A stretch of 64,000 nucleotides of DNA from Glandiceps talaboti. Lineage: Eukaryota > Hemichordata > Enteropneusta > Spengelidae. The stretch covers positions 5,920,018 through 5,984,017 of the forward strand of contig NC_135561.1 in NCBI RefSeq assembly GCF_964340395.1, in the 5' to 3' direction. A program made the translations under genes and the position numbers. The notes under the pieces are model-generated. The model saw nothing but the letters and a program-made list of their open reading frames with translations, searched no databases and was not told the origin of the DNA. This document shows, one piece after another, positions 1 through 12,939 of the stretch (the first letter of the stretch is position 1; every line of letters begins with the position of its first letter).

Positions 1-139
1 GGTGTCCCACAGGCCAACTGAGAAACAAACCATTTATTGATGCAAGAATGAAGACTGTAAATATTTGTTTAATAAAAATACCACAATTATATCCCACTTA
101 TATGACTTTGGGTTATTAGATAATTATTCCACAACATTG

Positions 140-247
140 TTCTTCCCTTGGAAAATACAAGTGACCTAAGGGGCTTTGTTACTATGAGTAGCTAGGCAAG
201 TCATGACATATCCTTAGGTCACTTGTATTTTCCACCTAAATGAAGAA
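140..247. mobile_element. MITE-like foldback element, family 1, copy 1
   Basis: A perfect 23-bp inverted repeat (149-171 against 212-234, core GACCTAAGG/CCTTAGGTC) encloses about 40 bp. Outside the arms, TTCTTC on the left and GAAGAA on the right continue the symmetry imperfectly. Similar sequence recurs at 1044-1157 and 6762-6880, which makes this a dispersed non-autonomous element rather than a chance hairpin. Target duplications were not resolved. Confidence 0.6.
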
Positions 248-1043
248 AAATACAATTATACTTTCATCAAGCATAATTTAGGAAAAATCAGGAAATATAT
301 TGCTGATATGGAACATTTTGGCTTAGATTTCAAGGACTGCAGAATCAGTACTATAGACATAGGTCAAATGAACAAAATTATTAGCATAGTATTGAACGAT
401 ATCAGACAAGATGAATTTGATGATGTCCCATGATGACACCAGATGTGGCTTAATATCTAATAAATAAAATGTCTCCATGGAAACCTACCTGTATAACAAG
501 AATTATTCCAAATAAAAAATCATAAACATGATTAAACTTCTATGTAATTTGTCATAAAAGATATGATTATAACGTAAACATCTGTTCTTGGTAATTTCAC
601 ATTGGCGGGTTTCTTTGCTAGGTGAATGATTTCACGTTTATGACTTCTGAGAGCTATACATTGTACATGACAACTTTATGGAGGTACTTACGAAATAAAA
701 TACGTACATATTTTTTTTTTCCTGAAAGCTACAAATAAATGTCAGTGGATATTACCCTATAAAAATTGTCAATAAAGTCTTTACATCAGCTATAACCTAT
801 AAGCTGTCCTTGAAATGATAGCATGAACAGTTCTAAAACTTGTATCAATTTCAAATGAAATTGGCAAAAAATTATATGACTTTAGTAATTATCACAGTTA
901 CTAGTATCATAATTATTAATTTGATTATGAAATGTCTACATCATTCGTTCTGCTGTATTCAAAATATGAGTCAAAACGCTTAAAATTGCCATTACTTTCC
1001 CCGATTAAAAAAAAAATATTACTGGCGATGGTATAATTACATT

Positions 1044-1157
1044 TTCTTCATTCAGCCGGAAAATAGTCATGACCCAAGGGTTGTCACTATGAGTCTACAA
1101 ACTCATAGTGACAAGGCCCCTTAGGTCATTCATATTTTTCATGGCTAAAGGAAGGAA
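1044..1157. mobile_element. MITE-like foldback element, family 1, copy 2
   Basis: It shares the TTCTTCATT...GGAAAAT...GACC ends and the GGCCCCTTAGGTCATT right half with the other copies. The centre is a perfect 14-bp inverted repeat, TTGTCACTATGAGT against its complement, at 1081-1094 and 1101-1114. No coding capacity. Confidence 0.55.
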
Positions 1158-1699
1158 AATATTGGGGAATAACATCTAATGATACCAAGGCAACAGAGAA
1201 GTATACGATATCATACACTCCAATAGTGGATATTATTTAAACTTCGAAAAATAGTATTTTGCATATCTTTAATTATTTTTAAAAACAGTATAAAGTAAGA
1301 TAAAGTAATGTAATAAATAGTAATTCATATTGACAAAGTGATGAAAATGAGAATTTATGATCAGCTATGGAAGACGTTTTCTTCCACTGCAATTTGCATA
1401 TTGCAATTTGCATTACATAAACATCTGCCCTTAGGTATACATTGTACACAATACATGAGATATACATCCAAACTGATGAAAATGAATGAAAAGTACATAT
1501 TCAGTGTCTTCTTTATAACTATTAAATGGATAAACTCTTTTGGGAATACAAACGTAGAAACGACCTTACTTCAATTATATGTATGATTAAATTATCTTAC
1601 ATGAGATGACATTACCTTCTAAGCACTTATCAATGCCATTGATAAAATATGATGACTAACGCAATATATTTGTAGAAAATATTTTGAATTGCTTGATCA

Positions 1700-1729
1700 A
1701 TCAATTGATTGATTGATTGATTGATTGAC
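1700..1729. repeat. (GATT)n microsatellite
   Basis: A short tract of tandem GATT units; length-variable sequence of no evident function. Confidence 0.7.
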
Positions 1730-3045
1730 TTGATAAATTGCATGTATGCACATGTATACAGTGCAAAAAACTTACTCATGTAGCAGTGAAAAAATTGAAA
1801 ACTTCTCCAGTTTGATACATTTAAGTAAAAGAACAATATATACCATAAATATATAAATAATAATACAAAACACTACTAAATGTCAAAAATATGCTTAATA
1901 TTGTAAACATACCATGATCAGATTCTTCAATAATTAAAAGATTTCAAAAATTAAAATCAAGAAAAATAACCTAATTATATTCGAGTATCACATGATTTTG
2001 TATTTGTGACATTATACACTGTATAAATTGTATACTATTACTAGAAAACTACAGTCTACACAATGTATATACAATGACCTCCAGTGCTTGTGTCTCTCTG
2101 GTCTCTTACTCATTTAGACGACATACAACAATTTACATAAATTACGAAAAGGTAGTATGATGATCGTCAAAAGGTTAAATCCTACAGTCTTGTGTTGACA
2201 GAGATAAAAATGAGAATCCTCTGGGATCATATTATCTATTAATAAAAATGTATAATGTTATCAGATAGCTTTACCAGCATTTGTGTCTTCTAAGTTCTAT
2301 TACGTTCTATATCAATTACCTGTATAGCAGGACATACATGTGAAATAGAGGTGTTTTTTTTTCCTTCATGAAATTTAAACTAGGTCTGTTGTGATTATAT
2401 TTCCATGTGAAAGCTGTATACTAATCTTTGTATTTTGAGAACATAAATAGCTTATATGTACACATGTATTTGTTATGAAACTGGCACAGGTATAGACAGG
2501 AGAACATGATATGAATTGCCAATGGTGGATTAGCTTCATATTAACACAAGGAGATGTAAGTGTAATATACATTGTAGAGATGAACAGCAATGCAAAGCTG
2601 AGTTTGGTACTACAAGGCCCAGGGACTTCATCAGTGATTTAAAAATTAAGTGTCGTTAGCAGGCAAGATCTATCTGAGCTCCCAAGGCATTTAACCATGG
2701 GTAGGGGGGTCCACATTATGATACATGGTATGGTATGAATTCAGCTTTGCAAATTTCATCAGATTTCCCTCCTCTGTTACCAGGGTTACCAAACCTTTGC
2801 AAAAACACTGTTGTCTTGTATATAGCAACAATATGATTGCAGAACAAGGAAACAATGTTTTTGGTTGTAAAATAATACAAAACCATTCGGTTTATTTTGG
2901 TCCAAATATATCATATCCCTGAAGACACATGTACATTTCTATATTTGTAAGATGAGTTTAATAATAGATTTTGAAAACAGCAATGTACTACTTCCCCATC
3001 AAATAAGTGATTTAGAATTTTACAGACCTGATTCACAATATCATC

Positions 3046-3134
3046 AGCCTAGAATCCAGGCTATGGGGATTTTGAATTTTGTTTTCCCCTCTCAAAACAA
3101 AATTCAAAATCCCTGATTGCTTAGATTCTAGGCT
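3046..3134. mobile_element. MITE-like foldback element, family 2, copy 1
   Basis: A near-perfect 89-bp hairpin. AGCCTAGAATCCAGGCTA on the left mirrors the right end TTAGATTCTAGGCT, and the inner arms GGATTTTGAATTTTGTTTT pair with AAAACAAAATTCAAAATCC. The same ends recur at 20934-21018 and 31282-31362, and a partial copy lies near 22946-23000. Confidence 0.6.
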
Positions 3135-4590
3135 ACAATATTATGGAATTCAACACTTACAATCTTGTCCAGTTATTTCATCATGAATATTTTGGTGTGA
3201 TCTTTAAACTTTTCTTCTTGATTGACACCTTGGTACATGTGTGCTTAAAATACAACATAGAGATGTAGATTCCCAGATGGTACTTTTATACTACCATGGT
3301 ACTTTTCAGTAAACCTGACATGATTGAACCCAAATGGATTGTACAAAAATTGATTATGGAATAGACCAGAGGAGCTTATTGATTTTCAATTTCAATCCTG
3401 AATATAAACCCAAAGCAGTATACCCAAGATCCAAACATGACTGAAATTCATGTGGTGTATTTGTAAGATCATCCACGTAACACTCTTCTGACTGATTGGT
3501 ATAGTGTACCCAGAGTGTATAAGTTTGTAGCCTGGAAACATTACACATCTAGGATCTATTGCAAGACACTTCAGGTCTTTATACTGAAAGATGTAACAGC
3601 ATAGATACCCATTATACAATTCAGGTGAGTGGTCAGTTAGCTACACTGCCTGCAACTAATAACGTCCCCTTGAGTACCATGCTAAATTAGAAACAGTGAA
3701 GGAATCCTGATGTGTATATGTGACTGCTCTCTTGGCAACCGTGCTGCTTTGCACATCACCGCTTTACTTCACTTCAAATCAATGAAATGGGTGACTGAAT
3801 CTCAACCAAGCGGCTGTGGGGTAAAGTTTTTGCTATATCATATATTATCATAATTAGATGATTTTTTTTGTTTTTCTACACGTACATTGTACAGCCCCCT
3901 CAAGGGATGAAACAGCCAAGGACATTTGAGGCATTTATCTTTAAGGATTTACAAGTGTATTTGATGTGAAATTTATAAATGTCCTTGTAGAATAATTACA
4001 AGTAGTTCAACTGATCACAATTAATCATAACATGCTACAGTTGTCCCATAGGCATTGCACAATCAAGCAATCAACTATGATGATGACTTATAAGAATTAA
4101 TGATGTATATCAAGAAAATTGCACACTTACATAGTACACTAACGCTAATATACTTATATATTAATATACTTAGGGCGAGATCAATAAATCGATGCAGGAA
4201 AAAAAAATTCTTTTACTTCGGAGGAGGAGGTAGCCATTTTAGTTCTCATCTTAAAAATTCCCTTTTACGGAGATTTGTTTGTACTTCTTAATGCAGATAT
4301 TTCTAAAAAAAAAATGTCATCAAATTGGGAAACAGAAGAACAGTAAACGTATAACATTAAAATAAAGTAAAGTGTTAATAAAAGAAGGTTACCCACTTTG
4401 TATTCATATACATGTAGCACTATATACTACTTCATACTGATTTTTGATAGTGCTGTCCGAAATATTTTCAATTTTGGTCAATTTAGTTAGAAGGGAGGAT
4501 TAAGGTGGGGGTCTAAACACTACACACACTTACACTGTATTTAAAAAATGAACTGTTATTCTTGAACTACATGTAGGTAGTCTAGTCCTT

Positions 4591-4769
4591 ACCAGTGTGC
4601 CCTCTATTAAAGCCAATTTAACGCGACACTGATGCACACAATTTCTACTGACACACCAAAATTTGGTGTTCCCCTATCTCTTTCTATGTGGTGACTCACA
4701 AGAAATGCCAGTGTTTATCATTTTGACTGACAACAACAAAATTTGGCTATCATTAGAGGGCACACTGGT
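4591..4769. mobile_element. MITE-like element, family 3, copy 1 (179 bp)
   Basis: The ends are a perfect 16-bp terminal inverted repeat, ACCAGTGTGCCCTCTA and its complement. The interior (TTTGGTGTTCCCCTATCTC, then TTTCTATGTGGTGACTCACA) is nearly identical to 29640-29810, 25 kb away. It encodes nothing. No target-site duplication is convincing, so the superfamily is open. Confidence 0.65.
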
Positions 4770-6761
4770 CCCTACATGTATATGGTAATATCATTACAAT
4801 TAACACCTCCACTGGGTTAGTTAGACACCACGTTGGCATCCAAACTATGAACTAGGTAAACGGGGCACTGTCCTACATTTGTATCTTTTACTTTGATAAT
4901 CTTAGCACCTTTGTAATGATACTGAAATCACATTTCATTGAACGTCAAAAATTAGATCAAACCAGTTAAGAGTGAGTGTTCACAGACTTAGCCTGGAGTC
5001 ATGTGGAGAATTTAAAATTTATTGTGCTGTACATGTTACAAGATATTGTCGTGCCTTCTACAAAATCCCCCAAAACACAGCTGAATGATAAAAATTATCT
5101 TATTCATAATCCAGCTTTGGTCGGTATATAGTCTTGATATAAAATCTTACAGCAAACAAATAATTAACATAGATTAGAATTTATACACACGCTTTTACAC
5201 TAAACATGGCTTCCCTGTCTACTCTTTCACCTAAGTATTTATTTCACTGTATCTCTTTACTGCAGCTCATTCACTCAGGAAGGAAAGGTGTCAAGTATAA
5301 AATGAACTCACATATATCAGTTTCACTCATACACACAGTTGGTATTTCGGACATGAGATATTTTTCTAATTGAAAAGAATGTTAATGTATATTCAGTTAC
5401 TGCCTTCATCTTAAAATACATAAAAGATTATCAGATTATAGCTATAAAAGTATGGATAATATGTGGGAGAAATTGTTAACATCTTTGATTCAATAAAGGC
5501 AAGTCTCCTGATGGACAGGGAAAAAAAGACTAACTCAGGCAGCCATATTGGATTTTCAATAAGGTCAGAGGTCAAGGAGTTCACTTCAAACATGTATAAA
5601 GGCAAGTTTGTTGGCCACTCATTTGGAGTAAATTATAAGGAAAATCATGGAAAATGCCAGTAGTGATCTTTCAGTGGAAGAAAGTGTGGAAAATCCAGAA
5701 GACCTTTAGTAGCAGTAGTATTATGAATTTGATAGGTGTATGTAGTCTCTGCCATAAATACAAAAAATGTAGTTCATACAGAGTATTACTTAACACTAAT
5801 AAATCATCGCAACATATTTTTGAGTTAAGGCATATCTATAAATAACAGTGAGCTCACGCGTAACACCTACATCCATAAATCCATCTCATTGAAAACAGTA
5901 AAACAAACCGTTGCTAAAATTCTATGTGGTGTATTAGAGTCAAATCAGGGGTTACAGTACTAAAACTGCTAAATTTGAATTAAGAGATAAAACCGGCAGG
6001 TAAAAAGCTACAAATTCTAGTATCATTTCCAGAACTGGTACTTGTCATTGGCTTCGTTCACAACAATGGCAAATAACCCTCAGAGACTTTGATAAATATA
6101 GCAGTATATAACCCTAGAACTAGATGTAGCTCACACACACCTGTACATGGCAATTCACAGCAACTTGCCAGATATTTAGTACATAGGCATGATTGATGGA
6201 CAACAATCCGTTATAATACTGTCAGGACTTCAATGGCATTAACATTAACAATGGCCAACTTAGGTAGATAAATATGAAATATGAAATATGCTGGCACTAA
6301 TGAAAAAGGATCAATTACACAGCCTATATTTGTCATCACTCAAAGGTACATTGCCAGGCCTCCATTGTAATGTATCATGCTATTAATAATATTTTAGTTC
6401 TTTTATTTCAGAAAGATGAATCTTCTGCTAGAAATACAAATGAGTTAATAAATATTCAGAAATATTTTCTTACTTTTCTGCAATATTTTTCTTCATTTAG
6501 TAGCAATATGTATATTTTTTTAAATGTAACAAAAACATTGGAAAATATAAGTGACATGGGAGGGGGCATTTGTTGAACATAAAAGTCATAAACACTGACA
6601 ACACCCATCTGTCACCAATATTCTCCAATTGACCAAAGAAAAATATTGGGAATAGTACATTTATGTATATATATAGCTTATTTATGCAAAATTTGAAAAT
6701 ATATATGAATATATTGACTTGAGACCACTACAGAACCAATGACATGGACTTACATAATGTT

Positions 6762-6880
6762 ATTCCCCAATATTTTTCTTCATTCAACCAAGGGAAATAT
6801 AAATGACCTAAGGGGCCTTTGTAGACTCGTAGTGACAACCCTTAGATTACGAGTATTTTGCGGCTAAGTGAATAATATTT
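6762..6880. mobile_element. MITE-like foldback element, family 1, copy 3
   Basis: The left end (CCCCAATATTTTTCTTCATT...GGGAAATATAAATGACC) and the right end (CTTAGATTACGAGTATTTTG...CTAAGTGAA) match the family 1 pattern in degenerate form. A further decayed relic lies near 6535-6660. Confidence 0.5.
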
Positions 6881-7608
6881 AAAACACAGCAGAACCAGTG
6901 ACATACAGTACCGTAGACACACATTGTCTTGACATAGATGTGCGCTGTTGTAGAACGATCGGAGTATATATTCCATATTTTTTTTCAACTTGGCTTGTGC
7001 ATAATATAATAACAAACGTTTTGACTCATATTTCAATGACATGGATCATACACATTGTCATAACATAGAACATAGCATGTACATGGTAAATTCACTTTCC
7101 ACGCTATGTAAATCAGTTAGCCTTCCCTCAGACCATGCTTTACAACACATTACATACTCGGGAGGTCATTCATGTATAACTTACATAATCATCCAATTGT
7201 TTAAATAATAATATTATTCATAATGCAAACCAAATAATATATTTGTCTATCAATAATTATTATCAGTAACCGTACGTATCCATATCTTTTATTCAAATTT
7301 TTATTAATATTACAATAAAAAAATTTCAACCCATGTTAGTTGTTTCATTCATTTGGTCATTACATTTGTCATGTTGTGTACATGGTGTACAATGTATGTA
7401 CATGTCATTGCAATGCTGTACGCTGTGACAAAAGGGTGAATTATCCGTTTGTGAGTGGGTGACCACACCCATTGCATAACACTGTAATAATCACAGCCCT
7501 ATTTATAGCAATGTATCTTTTGTACCTACATGTGTATCTCACTTGTTTACTGAAAGTGTTTCTATCACTCAATACACAAGTGTCATAGATCATGTGTTCT
7601 GGTTTATG

Positions 7609-7870
7609 TTTATCCTCCAATAACAATGGCATAAAGTGTCACATGACATGTCGGTGTTTTTAGTATCGGTACTAGTTGTACTAGTACAAAAATGTACATA
7701 GCAAAGCTTGAAAATAAATTGAACTTCTACAAACTCGCTCGGTCTTCAGATTTAGCAAAGTGAGCTGTTTTCAGTTACAATTTTCTATTGATGTCCATTG
7801 GGCTAGAAAACAGACTACCATTCTATACAGTTAGTCGCCTATGTGCCCTGGTCTACTTCTGAATTTAAAC
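7609..7870 (+). repeat. Local duplication, copy 1 (about 260 bp)
   Basis: This block is repeated at 11089-11340 in the same orientation with high identity by eye, including identical runs such as TCGCTCGGTCTTCAGATTTA. Both copies stop abruptly after GAATTTAAAC. It begins a series of more diverged tandem relatives running to about 8210. Confidence 0.75.
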
Positions 7871-8210
7871 CCTCTCATGGTTCGAGTTGCACTTCTAGTT
7901 CTACATGCTCAGTGGTTGGATTTTAGTAGCCACATGAACTGTTTTAGTTACAATTTTCTACTGATGTCCATTGGTCTATAAAACAGTATATCACTATATG
8001 AATTTGGTAGTCTAGATACAATGCTTAGTACTAGTACTCTGGTAGTCGATGTAGAATGGTCTATACTGCTATTTGAATTTAACTTCTACACTTGGTCATC
8101 AGATACAGAGATATAGCCACGAGAACTGTTTTCAGTTACAGTATTCAATTGATTTCTATCAGTCTAACAGACTACAACTTCATACATTTGATAGTCTAGA
8201 TACGATGTTT
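7871..8210 (+). repeat. Degenerate tandem copies of the 7609-7870 unit
   Basis: Two further units carry the signature TTTTAGTTACAATTTTCTA...GATGTCCATTGG...AAAACAG and then TTTTCAGTTACAGTATTCAA...TAACAGACTACAACTTCAT. Spacing is about 150 bp. Only the first unit has a counterpart at 11089, so the tandem array predates or is independent of the longer-range duplication. Confidence 0.5.
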
Positions 8211-8220
8211 AGTAAGCTAT

Positions 8221-8890
8221 GTGTCTACTGCTTATTTTGAGTCGCGAATACATATTTACCTGTTACCAAGGTACTACCAGGGCATATATGTTCCCATGGA
8301 TACAAGTTGGAAGAAACTTCAAATCAACTATGATATAAGTGTCACATACCTGAAAAATTTGATACTCAAAATATTGAGATGTAGCAGAAACTGCATAATA
8401 TATAGACAACTGTGGTGTCAATTGAAATGTTCACTAACACAGCAACCTATACAGCTAAATGAAGCATGCAGACTAAATCAAATAGGGAAAGAGGAAAGTG
8501 GTTATTTATAAAGTAATCTAAATTCCCCTACGGTAGAATTTCACTTTGGGCTGACAACTTGTTTTCTATATACAAATGTAGGTTCATAAGCATTCTAAAT
8601 TCAAAATGTTTATCAACTCAGACGATATAAATGAAGCATGATATATATTGAATCAAATAAGGAAAGGCAAACAAGTTATTTATAAACCAATTCAACTAAG
8701 TCCCACATGATAGATAGTCACAATCTGTTTACGTCGAGAGATTTCAAAGTTGGGAGTCTTTAATATCAACTGGTTGAAAGCCATGGATAGTTTCTTGACT
8801 AGTATGAAGTAGAAGATTGAAAGTAGTAACATTCACACATGTACACTTAATTAGAGTCAGTCGCCTCATTTTAATACTTTGCAATATAGA
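8221..8890. other. Non-coding; weak internal duplication
   Basis: An open frame of 96 codons starts at 8221, but it resembles no protein I know and has AT-rich, unbiased codon use. The pieces around 8457-8535 and 8625-8705 (AATGAAGCATG...GTTATTTATAAA) are related to each other, which points to repeat-derived sequence rather than a gene. Confidence 0.45.
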
Positions 8891-9006
8891 ATGTTAATGT
8901 TTCCAAGATGAACAAGTTTCTACAGTATACATATATCACTGAATAGTACACTATTGTACAATTCTGATGAGTCAAAGTTTACAAGCACACACATACAAAT
9001 GTACAC

Positions 9007-9083
9007 TGGTGGTGGTGGTGGTGGTGGTGGTGGCGGTGGTGGCAGTGTTGGTGGTGTCGGTGGTGAAGGTGGCAGTGGCAGCT
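9007..9083. repeat. (GGT)n trinucleotide repeat
   Basis: A tract of GGT units with a few interruptions. It gives a His-rich open frame on the opposite strand that has no other sign of being a gene. Confidence 0.85.
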
Positions 9084-9894
9084 GTTGTGGTGGTTGTCAT
9101 CGTCTAGTGGTAGAACGGTCTGGTTAATAACATGATAATGTTGCTCAGTACCACAGAGCCTTACAATGTACATGTAGCCCATACACTTGGCTATCAAACT
9201 AAACATACTGGATGTACAAATGTTATTTTCATATCAGATAGCCAAGTCTCTGGACTACACAGGCTTGGCTATCTGGCTTGAAAATAGTGTTCACTCTGAC
9301 AACCAGTATGTCAAGTTCAACAGCCTAGCCAAGTCTCTCCTTGGCTAATAATAATGATGCCTCTGTTATTCAGTACTGTTGGTCAATATACATATTTGGT
9401 AGTAACTCGGAAAAGTGTCACAATATTTTTGATGACATCATCGTACATTTTAATTTCAATGCGATATCCAATTATAGACTTACAACTATGATGTCACACA
9501 TTGAAATGTCAGTCTGTAGCAATATTCAATCATGACAATGTACGGTACTAGTACTTTATATGCAGGAATACATGGGGATGAACTCTGCCATCCTTTCCTG
9601 TTGAAATGTATCATTTTACTTCAAAGCTGAATTCCAATTACTAACATGTACAGGTATAATCCTTTACTTTGAATTAATATTGCGCAGTAATATTCAATAG
9701 CTCTCCACATCAATAAAGTAAGCTCACAGCTCAACCATGGGGAGTCTGAGTTGGTGACGAGTGATGATTTAAGGTCACCACATGCACAGATCATGATGAA
9801 GAGCTCTCAAAGTGTTCAAGCTATCATCCACTCCAATTTCACTATCATTTATCATTTTATTATCGTACCTTGATCATCACCAAGACAATGCTAG

Positions 9895-10805
9895 GTTTCA
9901 CTATATGTACATTTCTGATATCTGTTCCTAATTTCACTGTCATATACTTCACTTTATGTACATTTCTGATATCTGTGTCTAATTTCACTGTCATATACTT
10001 CACTTTATGTACATTTCTGATATCTGTTCCTAATTCTGCTGTAGTATGTTTCACTTTGTGTACATTTCTGATATCTGTGTCTAATTTCACAGTCATATAC
10101 ATGTACTTCACTTCATGTACATTTCTGATGTCTGCTCCTAATTCTACTGTGGTATATTTCACTTCATGTACATTTCTGATGTCTGCTCCTAATTCTACTG
10201 TGGTATATTTCACTTCATGTACATTTCTGATGTCTGCTCCTAATTCTACTGTGGTATATTTCACTTTATGTATATTTCTGATGTCTGCTCCTAATTCTAC
10301 TGTGGTATATTTCACTTCATGTACATTTCTGATGTCTGTGTCTAATTCTACTGTAGTATATTTCACTTCATGTACATTTCTGATGTCTGTGTCTAATTCT
10401 ACTGTAGTATATTTCACTTCATGTACATTTCTGATGTCTGTGTCTAATTCTACTGTGGTATATTTCACTTCATGTACATTTCTGATGTCTGTGTCTAATT
10501 CTACTGTAGTATATTTCACTTCATGTACATTTCTGATGTCTGTGTCTAATTCTACTGTAGTATATTTCACTTCATGTACATTTCTGATGTCTGTGTCTAA
10601 TTCTACTGTAGTATATTTCACTTCATGTACATTTCTGATGTCTGTGTCTAATTCTACTGTGGTATATTTCACTTCATGTACATTTCTGATGTCTGTGTCT
10701 AATTCTGCTGTAGACAGTAGTATGTTTCACTTTATGTACATTTCTGATATCTGTTCCTAATTTCAATATATTTCACTTTATATACATTTCTAATGTCTGT
10801 TTCTC
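9895..10805. repeat. 51-bp minisatellite, about 18 units, open in both strands
   Basis: The unit is 51 bp (core CATGTACATTTCTGATGTCTG). Because 51 is a multiple of three and the units lack stop codons, the plus strand is open for 296 codons (9870-10760) and the minus strand for 270 codons (9860-10672, repeating KYTTVELDTDIRNVHEV). Three sub-blocks differ in variant bases. The left block alternates GTTCC and GTGTC variants, a 102-bp dimer pattern. The middle block uses GCTCC and the right block is almost homogeneous for GTGTC. Perfect periodicity, no splice context and openness in both strands favour a satellite over a gene. Confidence 0.85.
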
Positions 10806-11088
10806 ATCACATTATATTTCTATTCTATATGTAAACAACATCCAGGCTATCTTCAAAGCCAGATTTTATTATTTGTCTTATACAACATGTGTTCTGGTAT
10901 CATCTTGATATGATCTTCTCACAGCGATCATATCACAGACTGCCTGTATATTTCACTCCCACAACAAGACTTGAATACTGAACAGTCATATCTACAGTAT
11001 CAAAAATGCTAAACTATGTTACTTCTTCACTTTTTAGGAACAATGTAATTCTAACAAATCTACCTGACTTTTATAGCTTTTTTTTATC

Positions 11089-11340
11089 ATCCAAAAACAA
11101 TGGCATAAAGTGTCACATGACATGTTGGTGTTTTTAGTATTGGTAGTAGTAGTACTAGTACTAGTACATAGCAAGGCTTGAAAATAACTTGAACTTCTAC
11201 ACACTCGCTCGGTCTTCAGATTTAGCCAAGTGAACTGTTTTCAGTTACAATTTTCTATTGATGTCCATTGGGCTAGAAAACAGACTACCATTCTATACAG
11301 TTAGTCGTCTATGTGCCCTGGTCTACTTCTGAATTTAAAC
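11089..11340 (+). repeat. Local duplication, copy 2
   Basis: Direct repeat of 7609-7870. It starts near a T-rich run (TTTTTTTATCATCCAAAAAC) and ends at the same GAATTTAAAC boundary. The 51-bp minisatellite lies between the two copies. Confidence 0.75.
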
Positions 11341-12660
11341 AACATCCCCATAATAACGGAAAACAGCCATTTTTTTAAAAAATCTAAAACCCATTCTCCA
11401 ACTCTAAAACCACATTTATCGGGTTCAAAAACAATATCTACATACAGAAATGTCTACCTGCCTTTCAAAATATGTCTGTGATAAATTCCAAATACGATTA
11501 CAATACTTGTATAACCTTAGTGAATATACTAAAGTTTAATGTCGGTCTCTGTACTTTAATGTCAGGTCTTGAGGTCATTCACTCACCACATGTCAGTTTA
11601 TGACATTTTTGATCTTCTAGTCATATTTTCGCAAATGCCAATAAAGTTCAAAACAAAGCTGTAGTTATTTCCATTAGTGTAATTATACGCTAAAATGTCA
11701 CAATTTAAAGGGCTGATTATTGCCTATCACTTCTCTATCTCATAACCTAGTACTTAATATCTGGAAGGTATGGATTCGTGCTCCAACACATCACGATACT
11801 GTAACTTTGTATAATTCTGTATGCATTGTCGATAAAGTGGACATTTTGTGCTGCCATGGAGTCTCGTCAATATGCTGTTATTTCTACATCAGGCTGGCGT
11901 CAACAGCTGTTCTTAAAAGACATCCATAGAGTCATACTATAGAAAGCATCGAAGAGACAACAATCTGACAAATTTGCAGTGCATGAGTAACCATGCATTA
12001 CTGAGTTCTAAGGAATGTATACAAATACACTGCAGTAAGTGAATTTCATTATGAATGGAAATATGGATACAGCATTTGCTGCTTATATCTTATCAGAATT
12101 TCAGGACTGGGTCAAAGCTACATTTTGTCAATTCACTCTACATAGATACATACAAATTATATGTGTGTCTTCATAAAGATGTGTGCTGTGCTACTGATAT
12201 TTCAACTCTTTGCCACAATTATCAGGTTTCCAATAAAGTAAATTATGAAAGTGAAAACATACTTCTTAGAAATTCTGAAAATTAATTTTTGATTTGATAT
12301 CATAAGCCCATGAAAATTACAAAAATATAGCTAAAAATCATATTATAAACCACCTTATAACAAACATTCAATTTAGGGAAATAGACACATATCGGTTATC
12401 AAATTCATAAACTAACATACATGTATGTATGTACAATTACAAACTATTTGTTCAGTATATTGCAACCTTGAAATATGCAAATATACATTTGTGGTCAACA
12501 TATTAATCAGTAGGAACTTTAATGTATCTCAGTCTGCATTTTTTATCATATTTCTGAAATGTATATTTCCACGGCTGTACATTATGTAACAACTATAATT
12601 ATGTGCATGATACATGTATGTCTTTCCATACTGTTGCATATTTCTATTGTATACATAGTG
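11341..12660. other. Non-coding, nothing recognised
   Basis: Only short chance open frames are present. I see no repeat family or protein similarity here. Confidence 0.4.
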
Positions 12661-12663
12661 ATA

Positions 12664-12666
<3 letters not shown>

Positions 12667-12741
<75 letters not shown>
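12667..12741. repeat. (TG)n microsatellite
   Basis: An uninterrupted TG dinucleotide tract of about 75 bp. Confidence 0.95.
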
Positions 12742-12743
<2 letters not shown>

Positions 12744-12939
12744 ATTTCAGAACTTTTGCATTTTTACCATGTCATACTTTTACTGTTTTACATTTCTAGT
12801 CGTTGACCACATGTATGTATAAATGTGGTTCAATATTTAATAGCTAATGAATATCCCAGTGAATAATTCCAGGATTCTGTCTGAACCGATTATGAAATTA
12901 TCACAATTTCAAACCTTGTATTTATCGTCACATTTCTTC

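Larger units (their letters stand above)
1..7608. other. Non-coding repeat-bearing region (no gene recognised)
   Basis: AT-rich sequence with no open frame resembling a known protein. It holds copies of three short inverted-repeat families (listed separately), a short GATT run near 1700-1729 and many TACATGTA-type words. The nearest gene to the right is the scrib-like gene transcribed leftward, so this may be part of its long intron 2 or lie beyond the gene. I could not find the next scrib exon here. Confidence 0.5.

Noticed and set aside
8221-8511. 96-codon plus-strand frame
   Set aside because: It falls in degenerate tandem-repeat sequence and matches nothing I know.
9085-9170. tRNA-like sequence (TCGTCTAGTGGTAGAACGG)
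   Set aside because: It resembles a tRNA A-box region, but no B box (GGTTCGANTC) or cloverleaf pairing follows.
9860-10672. 270-codon minus-strand frame as a repeat-protein gene
   Set aside because: The opposite strand is equally open, the period is exactly that of the satellite, and there is no splice or promoter context.
9895-10805. CRISPR-like array
   Set aside because: The units abut directly without unique spacers, and the genome is clearly eukaryotic.
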